Positions 53,998 to 64,000 of a stretch of 64,000 bases of DNA are shown here, piece by piece; position 1 is the first letter of the stretch, and every line of letters starts with the position of its first letter. A program made the translations under genes and the position numbers. The notes beneath the pieces are model-generated. The model saw only the letters and a list, made by a program, of their open reading frames with translations, made no database searches and was not told where the DNA came from. Source of the stretch: Actinomycetes bacterium (lineage in GTDB: Bacteria; Actinomycetota; Actinomycetes; Propionibacteriales; Propionibacteriaceae); assembly GCA_030426725.1 (NCBI GenBank), contig JAUHXZ010000001.1, positions 62,001-126,000 on the forward strand, written 5' to 3'.

Positions 53998-55936
53998 CAC
54001 CCTCCGTCGGCTCTACAGGAACCCTGTGGGCCGCGACGTCATCGACAAGATCCTCCTCGGCACGGGCCTCCCGCGCCGGCTCATCCACCTCGCCGCCTGG
54101 ATGCCGCTCGACTGGTTGGAGAAGCTCACGCTGCCGATCACCGGGCCGGGGCTGCTCGACACCGTCCTCAACCTCGTCAACCAGGAGCCGGACCGCCCCA
54201 TCGACGGGGGTGAGCCTCACCCCACGCCCTGGTGGCGGGAAGCCGTGTTCTACCAGGTGTATCCGCGGTCGTTCTGCGACGCGGACGGGGACGGCATCGG
54301 GGACATCCGGGGCGTGATCTCCAAGCTCGACCATCTGCGCGATCTGGGCGTCGATTGCGTGTGGCTGTCACCGGTGTTCACCTCCCCCAACAAGGACATG
54401 GGCTACGACGTCAGCGACTACCGCGGCATCAACCCGGAGATGGGAACCCTCGAAGACCTCGACGATCTCATCGCGGCCTGCCACGACCGGGGCATGCGGC
54501 TGCTGCTGGACCTCGTCGTCAACCACACCTCGGATCAACACGAGTGGTTCCGCAAGGCCATCGACGACCCGGACGGCCCCTACGGCGACTACTACTTCAT
54601 GGTCGCCGGCGACGAGGCGTCGCCGCCGAACAACTGGCGGTCCTTCTTCTCTGGCCCCGCCTGGTCCTGGCTGCCGGAGTCCCGGCGGTGGGTGCTGCAC
54701 CTGTTCGCCGACGAGCAGGTCGACCTCAACTGGGACAACCCGGACGTCCGCGACGAGGTGGCCGGCATCGTCCGGTTCTGGATGAAGCGGGGCGTCGACG
54801 GGTTCCGGATGGACGTCATCAACTACATCTCGAAGCCCCCGACACTGCCCGACGGGCACCCGTTCATCGGACGCATGCTGGAGTTCACCGGCGTCGAGCA
54901 CTATTTCTACGGCCCGCGGCTCAACGAGTACCTGCGGGAACTGAGGCTCGAGGGGTTCACGCGTCGGGAGAAGCCGGCGTCGACACCCCGGCGCCGGCTG
55001 CCCGACGGCCGGCTCGGTGGTCCGACGCAGCCCGACAGGGTGGGGCTCATGGTGGGCGAGACCCCCGGCATCGGCATGGAACTCGGCCGCCTGCTGAGCG
55101 GTCACGGCCGCGGCGAACTGGACATGGTGTTCAACTTCGACGTGCTCGACAACCCGGGCCGGACACGCTGGGACACCTACCGCTACGACCCGTACTACCT
55201 GAAGCGCTACTACCGGGCGCACCTGAAGCACTTGTCGGCGGGCGACTGGATCGCGGTCTTCCTCGACAACCACGACAACCCGCGGATGCTGAGCAAGTTC
55301 GGGATGGGCCGGGAGCAGGATCCCGCGGTGCGCACGGCGATCGGGAAGATGCTGGCCACCATCCAGCTGACGATGCGCGGCAGCCCGTTCCTCTACCAGG
55401 GTCAGGAACTGGCCGCCATCAACCAGTCGTTCGCCGGCATCGACGAGATCCGCGACGTCGACTCGATCAACCGCTACAACACCCTCGTGGCCGGCGGCGT
55501 TGCGCCCGAGAAGGCCTGGCGGCAGCTGCTCACCGGGTCGCGGGACCACAGCCGCGTCCCGATGCGGTGGACACCCACCGACGGGTTCACCAACGGCAAT
55601 GCGTGGCTCGTCGGCACGGACCGGCAGCCGGGCTTCTCCGCCGAGGAGCAGGCGGCCGACCCGTCCTCGGTGTTCTCGTGGCACCGGGACCTGATCCGGC
55701 TGCGGCGCACACACCGCGCCCTCACCGTCGGCACCCTGGAGTGGGTGCATCCGCACCACCGGTTCTACTTCGCCTACTACCGCAGGTTCGAGGGCGAGGC
55801 GTTCCTCGTCGAGTGCAACACGTCGTCGAAGCCCCGGAAGCGTCCCGTGGTCGAGGGGGAGATCGAACCGGTGCTGGGCGGGCCGAGGCGGCCCGTGATG
55901 GCGCCGTGGGAGGCGACCGTCAGCCGGGTGCGCTGA
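53975..55936 (+). CDS. GH13 alpha-glucosidase/oligo-1,6-glucosidase-like with ~80-aa N-terminal extension
   Basis: WWREAVFYQVYPRSFCDADGDGIGDIRGVI, DLVVNHTSDQHEWF, GVDGFRMDVINYISK, DNHDNPRMLSKFG. Confidence 0.93.
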   Translation: MPQITKRDTLRRLYRNPVGRDVIDKILLGTGLPRRLIHLAAWMPLDWLEKLTLPITGPGLLDTVLNLVNQEPDRPIDGGEPHPTPWWREAVFYQVYPRSFCDADGDGIGDIRGVISKLDHLRDLGVDCVWLSPVFTSPNKDMGYDVSDYRGINPEMGTLEDLDDLIAACHDRGMRLLLDLVVNHTSDQHEWFRKAIDDPDGPYGDYYFMVAGDEASPPNNWRSFFSGPAWSWLPESRRWVLHLFADEQVDLNWDNPDVRDEVAGIVRFWMKRGVDGFRMDVINYISKPPTLPDGHPFIGRMLEFTGVEHYFYGPRLNEYLRELRLEGFTRREKPASTPRRRLPDGRLGGPTQPDRVGLMVGETPGIGMELGRLLSGHGRGELDMVFNFDVLDNPGRTRWDTYRYDPYYLKRYYRAHLKHLSAGDWIAVFLDNHDNPRMLSKFGMGREQDPAVRTAIGKMLATIQLTMRGSPFLYQGQELAAINQSFAGIDEIRDVDSINRYNTLVAGGVAPEKAWRQLLTGSRDHSRVPMRWTPTDGFTNGNAWLVGTDRQPGFSAEEQAADPSSVFSWHRDLIRLRRTHRALTVGTLEWVHPHHRFYFAYYRRFEGEAFLVECNTSSKPRKRPVVEGEIEPVLGGPRRPVMAPWEATVSRVR

Positions 55937-55939
55937 GCG

Positions 55940-57367
55940 TCAGAGGCCGAGGAAGTCGCGGAACTCGTCGCAGGCCCGCTCGGCGCGCTCTCGGTCGGGC
56001 AGTTCGCAGAAGATCCGCAGAAGCGGCTCGGTGCCGGAGAACCGGGCGATGATCCAGCCCTCGTCGAACAGCACCTTGCAGCCGTCCAGATACGACGTGC
56101 CCGAGACCGGCTCGCTGAACTCGGGGACCCGGCGCTCCTCCAGGAGGGTGCGGAGGATCTGCGGCTTGCGCTCCGGGTCGAAGGCGAAGTCCGTCTCGGC
56201 CATGTAGCGGGGCGGGAACTGCCCGGTGATCTCCTCGTAGATCAGGCTCATCGGCTTGCCGACGACGGCGATCATCTCGACGAGCAGGGCGGCGGCGTAG
56301 ATGCCGTCCTTGCCGGAGATGTGCCCGCGCACCGTGAGGCCACCGGAGGATTCGCCGCCGATGATGGCGCCGGTCTCGGCCATCTTCCCCGACACCCACT
56401 TGAAGCCGACCGGCACCTCGTGGCAGGCATGCCCGAACATCCGCGCCACATCGTCGAGCATGGACGTGGTGGCGACGTTGCGCACCACCGGGCCCTCCCA
56501 GCCCTTGTACTTGAGCAGGTAGTAGTAGAGGATCACGAGCAGTTGGTTGGGGTGGAGGAAGTGTCCCCGGTCGTCGATGATGCCGATGCGGTCGGCGTCG
56601 CCGTCGGTGGCGATCCCCAGGTCGCAGTGGTGCTCCACCACGTAGCGCGACAGGGCCTGCAGGGTGTGGGACGTCGGCGACGGCAGCCGGCCCCCGAACA
56701 GCGTGTCGTGCCGGTCGTTGATCACCTCGACGTCGACGCGGGCGGTCATGAGGATGGTCTGCAGCGACGTCTTGGACACGCCGAACATCGGGTCGAGCGC
56801 CACCTTGAGACCGGCCTCACGGATGGCGTCCATGTCCACCTGGGCGATGATCGAGTCGATGTAGCCGTTGAAGGTGTTGATCTCCTCGACGGCCCCGGAG
56901 GCCACGGCCTTCGAGTACGGGATGGCAGGGATGTCGGCCTCGGCCGGGCCCTCGAGGGCGGTCATCCGCTCCTCGATGTCGTCGGTGACGGACTCGTCGG
57001 CGTCCCTGCCGCCGCGGGTGAACACCTTGATGCCGTTGTAGAGCGCGGGGTTGTGCGACGCGGTGACGGCGAGCCCGTAGGGCCGGTGCTGGTCCTTCAC
57101 GGTCCACATGATCAGCGGCGTCGGGGCCTGCGCCACCTTGATCACCGCCGTCGGGATCCCGTAGCCGGCGAACACCTCCGCGGCCCACTCGGCGGCGACG
57201 TCGGACAGGAAGCGGCGGTCGTGGCCGATGACGATGCCCTGCTCGGCCACGCCCTCGTCGCGCATCCGGCCGGCGAGGCCCGCGGCGAGAAGCCGGACAT
57301 TGGCCCGGATGAACTCGTCACCGATGATCGCCCGCCAACCGCCTGTCCCGAACCTGATCCGCGCCAT
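55940..57367 (-). CDS. Phosphoglucomutase/phosphomannomutase family protein
   Basis: RFGTGGWRAIIGDEF, AVTASHNPALYNGIK, DGDADRIGI, GGESSGGLTVRGHISGKDGIYAALL. Confidence 0.94.
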   Translation of the reverse strand: MARIRFGTGGWRAIIGDEFIRANVRLLAAGLAGRMRDEGVAEQGIVIGHDRRFLSDVAAEWAAEVFAGYGIPTAVIKVAQAPTPLIMWTVKDQHRPYGLAVTASHNPALYNGIKVFTRGGRDADESVTDDIEERMTALEGPAEADIPAIPYSKAVASGAVEEINTFNGYIDSIIAQVDMDAIREAGLKVALDPMFGVSKTSLQTILMTARVDVEVINDRHDTLFGGRLPSPTSHTLQALSRYVVEHHCDLGIATDGDADRIGIIDDRGHFLHPNQLLVILYYYLLKYKGWEGPVVRNVATTSMLDDVARMFGHACHEVPVGFKWVSGKMAETGAIIGGESSGGLTVRGHISGKDGIYAAALLVEMIAVVGKPMSLIYEEITGQFPPRYMAETDFAFDPERKPQILRTLLEERRVPEFSEPVSGTSYLDGCKVLFDEGWIIARFSGTEPLLRIFCELPDRERAERACDEFRDFLGL

Positions 57368-57451
57368 GGCCCACAGCCTAGGGCCGCGGCCCTTGTGATC
57401 CCACGGATGAGCACGACCGGTTGCGCGAATGCGCACAGTGCGTGCGCGGAC

Positions 57452-59050
<1,599 letters not shown>

Positions 59051-59096
59051 CCGCCAAGTTTCCCCCGCGCCACGTCGGAGGGCAAACCAGTCGACG

Positions 59097-59996
59097 TCAG
59101 CGGGCGAGCGTGGCCGCCACGTGCCGACGCCTGCCCGCCACGAGGACGTCGGAGGCGAACAGCGCCACCGCGGCCCAGACGAGGATGAAGCCCGCCCAGC
59201 GCGCCGCCGGCATCGGTTCGTCGAAGATCAGCCAGCCGACGAGAAACTGTCCGATGGGCGCCAGGTACTGCAGCATCGCGACGGTGACCATCGACACTCG
59301 GCGCGCGGCCGCGGCGAACAGCAGCAGTGGAACGGCTGTCACGATGCCGGTCGTGACCAGTAGCGCGGTGTAGCCGCCGGTCGCGGTGCTCTGTCCGGTG
59401 AGGATCAGGTAGGAGATGTAGACGAGCGCGATCGGCGCGACGGCGCCGGTCTCGACGGCCAGGCCCGGCAGGGCGCCGGCGGAGCGGCCCGCCAGCTTCT
59501 TGACCAGCGAGTAGGTGCCGAACGAGGCGGCCAGCGTCAGCGAGATCCACGGCACCTTCCCGTAGCCCACCACCATGACCACCACCGACGCGGCGCCGAA
59601 CGCCATCGCGGCCCACTGCAACGGGCGGAGCCGCTCCTTGAGCACGACGATGCCCATCGCCGCCACCGCGAGGGGATTGATGAAGTAGCCGAGCGCCGCC
59701 TCGAGGGTCCTCTCGGTCATGACGGCGTAGATATAGGTGCCCCAGTTGACGACGATGAGGGCGCCGGCGACCGCCAGGGTGGTCAGGAGCCGCCGGTCGG
59801 CGAAGATCCGGCGTAGCTCGCCCCACTGCCCGAGGACCGTGAGCAGCACCAGGCAGAAGATCAGGGACCAGAGAGCGCGGTGCGCGACCACCTCGACGGC
59901 GCCGGATCGGCCGAACAGCTGGAAGAACAGGGGGAACAGCCCCCACATGACGTAGGCCGCGAGCCCGTAGCCCAGACCTACCCTCTCGTCGCGCAC
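59097..59996 (-). CDS. rarD: RarD-type EamA/DMT transporter
   Basis: GLAAYVMWGLFPLFFQLF...VEVVAHRALWSLIFCL; WGTYIYAVMTERTLEAALGYFINPL. Confidence 0.93.
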   Translation of the reverse strand: MRDERVGLGYGLAAYVMWGLFPLFFQLFGRSGAVEVVAHRALWSLIFCLVLLTVLGQWGELRRIFADRRLLTTLAVAGALIVVNWGTYIYAVMTERTLEAALGYFINPLAVAAMGIVVLKERLRPLQWAAMAFGAASVVVMVVGYGKVPWISLTLAASFGTYSLVKKLAGRSAGALPGLAVETGAVAPIALVYISYLILTGQSTATGGYTALLVTTGIVTAVPLLLFAAAARRVSMVTVAMLQYLAPIGQFLVGWLIFDEPMPAARWAGFILVWAAVALFASDVLVAGRRRHVAATLAR

Positions 59997-60028
59997 CGGG
60001 CGAGCCTATACCCGGCGTCGACGGGCCC

Positions 60029-60856
60029 CTACAGGCGGCCGAGGAAGTCCAGGATCGCACCCTCCCACTGCTGCTTGTGCGAGACGTTGGAGCCATGTGG
60101 TCCGCCCTCGATGACGACCAGTTCCGCGCCGTCGACGTAGTCGGGAAGGCGGCGGCTGGACGCGTCGATGGGCACGTTGAGGTCGCCGTCGCCGTGGATC
60201 GCCAGCGTCGGCACCTTGATCGCCCGGCAGTCGGCGCGGAGGTCGGTGGCCCACAGCAGGATGGTCTGCACGGCGGTGCGGGGATCCGACCGGCGTCCGA
60301 TGGCGACCGCGGCCTGCCGGGTCTCCTCATCGACCTGCAGCCCGCCGTCGGCGCTGCTGTAGAAGTTGGTGACGAACTGGTCGACGAACCCGGGGTGGTC
60401 GGCGGCGCACTGCTCGGCCAGGCCCTGGAAACCGTCGATGGGCATCGCGCCGTCGGGGTTGTCGTCGGTGACGCACAGGGCGGGTGCGATCGACCCGGAG
60501 AAGATCGCGCCCGCGATCGGCTCCGAGCTGTGCCGGCTGAAGTACCTCGCCACTTCCCCTCCGCCCATGGAGAACCCGAGCAGCACGGCACCCCTCAGCG
60601 CAAGGTGTGAGACGACGGCCGCGAGGTCGTCGGCGAGGATGTCGTAGTCCACGTCGCCCGACGGCTTCCCCGAGCGCCCGAAGCCGCGGCGGTCGTAGGT
60701 GACGACCCGGTACCCGGCGTCGACGAAGGTGGGGATGTTGCCCGCGAACGCCTCGCCGGACAGCGGCCACCCGTGGACCAGTACGAGGGGGCGGCCCGTG
60801 CCGCCGGTGTCGGTGTAGTGCAGCGTGACGTTGTCGGCCGTGGTGAGAGTTGGCAT
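60029..60856 (-). CDS. Alpha/beta hydrolase (non-heme chloroperoxidase/arylesterase-like)
   Basis: LVHGWPLSGEAF, VTYDRRGFGRSGKPSGDVDYDILADDLAAVV, LLGFSMGGGEVARY. Confidence 0.92.
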   Translation of the reverse strand: MPTLTTADNVTLHYTDTGGTGRPLVLVHGWPLSGEAFAGNIPTFVDAGYRVVTYDRRGFGRSGKPSGDVDYDILADDLAAVVSHLALRGAVLLGFSMGGGEVARYFSRHSSEPIAGAIFSGSIAPALCVTDDNPDGAMPIDGFQGLAEQCAADHPGFVDQFVTNFYSSADGGLQVDEETRQAAVAIGRRSDPRTAVQTILLWATDLRADCRAIKVPTLAIHGDGDLNVPIDASSRRLPDYVDGAELVVIEGGPHGSNVSHKQQWEGAILDFLGRL

Positions 60857-60944
60857 CGTCGCCTCCCTGAGCGTGTGGTGGTCTCGCTTCCGAGGCTAAC
60901 GCGCGTGTCGCCCGCCGTCAGCCGGTTGCCCCCGCTGAGCTTAG

Positions 60945-61991
<1,047 letters not shown>

Positions 61992-62058
61992 CCCCTCGAC
62001 CCTCGGCTCTCGTCCCGCAGCTCCGGGGTGGTCCCGTCGATGCCCTACGGTGATCGGC

Positions 62059-62736
62059 ATGGAACACCCCGACGCGACGCCGATCCGCGTCATGCTGGCC
62101 GAGGACGACCCCCTCGCTCAGCATGCGGTGGCGGCCTACCTCGGGCGCGCCCCGGACCTCGAGCTCGTGGGGACCGCGGCCGATGGTCCGGCGGCCCTCG
62201 ACCTGGCGGGAAGCTGCTCGCCAGACGTCGCCGTCGTCGACGTGAACCTCCCCCTACTCGACGGCATCCAGGTGACCGCGGCCCTGACTTCACGGCCCCG
62301 CCCCGTCCGCGTCGTGTGTTTCACGGCCCTGGGGGACGACAGGGTCCTCTACCGCGCCCTGCAGGCAGGCGCGTCGGGCTTCCTGCTGAAGTCGGACGCT
62401 CCCGGGCTGATTCTGCATGGGATCAGAAGTGCGTTCAGCGGCGACTCGCTCGTGTCGCCGAAACTCGTCGCCTCCCTGCTGGCGGCGCACCGAGCCCGTA
62501 GCGCACCCCCGCCTGGGCTCACCCAGGGAGACAAGGATCTACTCCGCCTTATCGGCGCGGGCCGCAGCAACGCCGAGATCGCCGACGAGCTCTGCCTCGC
62601 CACGAGCACCGTCAAGACGTACGTGAGCCGGCTACTGGGACGGCTCGAGCGGCCGAACCGCGCCGCGCTCGCCGCGCTCGCGCACGAATGGGGCCTCGTC
62701 GAGCCGGCTTCGACGAAAGTCGTTCCCCTCCGCTGA
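62059..62736 (+). CDS. NarL/LuxR-family response regulator
   Basis: Receiver AEDDPLAQHAV...DVAVVDVNLPLLDGIQV; C-terminal HTH LLRLIGAGRSNAEIADELCLATSTVKTYVSRLLGRL. Confidence 0.93.
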   Translation: MEHPDATPIRVMLAEDDPLAQHAVAAYLGRAPDLELVGTAADGPAALDLAGSCSPDVAVVDVNLPLLDGIQVTAALTSRPRPVRVVCFTALGDDRVLYRALQAGASGFLLKSDAPGLILHGIRSAFSGDSLVSPKLVASLLAAHRARSAPPPGLTQGDKDLLRLIGAGRSNAEIADELCLATSTVKTYVSRLLGRLERPNRAALAALAHEWGLVEPASTKVVPLR

Positions 62737-62790
62737 CGAACGGCCAGACTTGACCGTCGCCTCGGGTTCCAGCCTCCCTTTCGCGCAGAT

Positions 62791-62807
62791 CTGAGCGATC
62801 GCCTCAG
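62791..62807. promoter_or_regulatory. Short inverted repeat (CTGAG-N7-CTCAG) in the RR to peptide intergenic region
   Basis: CTGAGCGATCGCCTCAG with internal palindrome GCGATCGC. Confidence 0.3.
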
Positions 62808-62842
62808 CTAGCGTCTCGCTCGGATGTGAAGGGACGCCCACC

Positions 62843-63001
62843 ATGATCGATCAGCTCTCCGACCCCTGGGTCCTCGATGCGCTGGGCATCGGATCAGCAC
62901 TCGTCACCAACCGCTCGGCCATTCGGTCTGTCGCCCGTCGGATCGGCCCGCGCCACATCTGGTACTGCCTGCTGATCCCGTATCTCTGCCCCCACCGGTG
63001 A
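62843..63001 (+). CDS. 52-aa peptide ORF translationally coupled to the downstream histidine kinase; function unknown (signal peptide precursor?)
   Basis: MIDQLSDPWVLDALGIGSALVTNRSAIRSVARRIGPRHIWYCLLIPYLCPHR; AAGGGA Shine-Dalgarno-like sequence 8 nt upstream; stop TGA (62999-63001) overlaps GTG start at 62998. Confidence 0.6.
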   Translation: MIDQLSDPWVLDALGIGSALVTNRSAIRSVARRIGPRHIWYCLLIPYLCPHR

Positions 63002-64000
63002 CCGTCCGCTTCCCCTCCGCGGGCCGGTGCTGGGATACGGCCCGCTGGGTCGAGCCGATCCTGGCCACGCTCGCGCTGGCATTCACCCTGGCCGTCCAGC
63101 CCGATCAGAGCCTCCCCGCACTCGTGTTGACGCTAGTCCTCTGCGTGGGCGCAGGCCTGGCCGGCTCTGCGCCGCGCCTGGCGACCGTGCTGACGGCGGG
63201 AGGGCTGCTCACTTTTCTGGCGCTGCCGCCGACCGAGGTGGGTGTCGGGGGGTTGGCCGCGTTCGTCAACGTCTTCGCTGCGGTCAGACTCGGCGGCCGG
63301 ACGGCAGTCCTACGCGTTCTCCTGCTCGGCGCGGCCATCTACGCCACCATGGCGTGGCACGCGTCGTCGTCGCTGCGCGAAAACCTCGTATCGCTGGCCT
63401 TCCTGCTCGCTCTCGGCTCCCTCGCCGTCGGGGCGGGCGTCGCGTGGCGCGTCGCGGCAGGACGGCTGGCAAGGGAGCGCACAACCGCCGACGAGCGGGT
63501 GATAACCCTCCGGACAGGGCTCGCGCGTGACCTCCACGACACAGCCGCTCAGGCACTGTCGCACGCGGCGATGCGCGCCCACCTGCTCGCCGCGGACCAG
63601 GCGCTCGCCCCCCACGCGAAGGAGGAGCTCACCAGCATCGCGGAGGAGTGCTCCGTCTCCGCTCACGAGCTTCGGAGGCTGCTCTCGACCCTCAGACAGC
63701 ACGACCGGCCCCCATGCAACCGGGCGGACGCCGCGACACTCGAGGCCTGTGTCAATACCCAGGCCCGCCGCCTCGCCGGCCATGGATTCACCGTCAACGC
63801 CGAGGTTCAAGTGGGCGCGATCTGCGAGGCCAGCGCCGCGACACTCACCAAGGTGACCCTCGAGGTGGCCACCAACATCATCAAGCACGGGGCGCCCGGC
63901 ACACGATGTCGAATCGCGATCACCGAGGAGGACTGTGAAGTCCTGGCCGTCTACAGCAACAGGATCTCCGAGGCAGCCCGCGTCAACCCCCAGGGACTCG
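62998..64000 (+). CDS. NarL-type sensor histidine kinase, multi-pass membrane N-terminus (partial, runs off the right edge)
   Basis: Open frame from GTG 62998: VTVRFPSAGRCWDTARWVEPILATLALAFTLAV...; HisKA_3 H-box LARDLHDTAAQALSHAAMRAHLL; N-box-like TLEVATNIIKHGAPGTRCRIAI. Confidence 0.88.
   Translation, partial: MTVRFPSAGRCWDTARWVEPILATLALAFTLAVQPDQSLPALVLTLVLCVGAGLAGSAPRLATVLTAGGLLTFLALPPTEVGVGGLAAFVNVFAAVRLGGRTAVLRVLLLGAAIYATMAWHASSSLRENLVSLAFLLALGSLAVGAGVAWRVAAGRLARERTTADERVITLRTGLARDLHDTAAQALSHAAMRAHLLAADQALAPHAKEELTSIAEECSVSAHELRRLLSTLRQHDRPPCNRADAATLEACVNTQARRLAGHGFTVNAEVQVGAICEASAATLTKVTLEVATNIIKHGAPGTRCRIAITEEDCEVLAVYSNRISEAARVNPQGL

Overview
High-GC actinobacterial chromosome segment; gene content and order suggest Propionibacteriaceae or a related family, but this is inference because no 16S is present. 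Most of the window is core genome: rplU/RNase J, dapB, pnp, rpsO, ribF-truB-rbfA-infB-ylxR, nusA-rimP, proS, ispG, rseP, dxr, gdhA, rlmN-cdsA-frr-pyrH-tsf-rpsB, xerC, def, pabBC, fabG-fabI, a GH13/GPH sugar locus, a phosphohexomutase and an ABC-F ATPase. No rRNA, tRNA, transposase, prophage or CRISPR array was recognised. The points most worth a second look are: (i) the right edge, where a LuxR-type response regulator is followed by an unlisted 52-aa ORF with a Cys-X6-Cys hydrophobic tail, whose stop overlaps the GTG start of a membrane histidine kinase (a candidate peptide-signalling module); (ii) a DtxR/IdeR-like box in front of a DUF2218-ispG transcription unit; (iii) a GlnR-like half-site pair upstream of gdhA; (iv) an apparent frameshift near the 5' end of putA; (v) a ~70-bp dispersed structured intergenic repeat at 5131 and 41020, plus a 103-bp tandem duplication; and (vi) insertions of envelope/resuscitation genes and of putA into the usually contiguous nusA-infB and rpsO-pnp blocks. 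All coordinates were read by eye and product names rest on recognised motifs, with no database searches.
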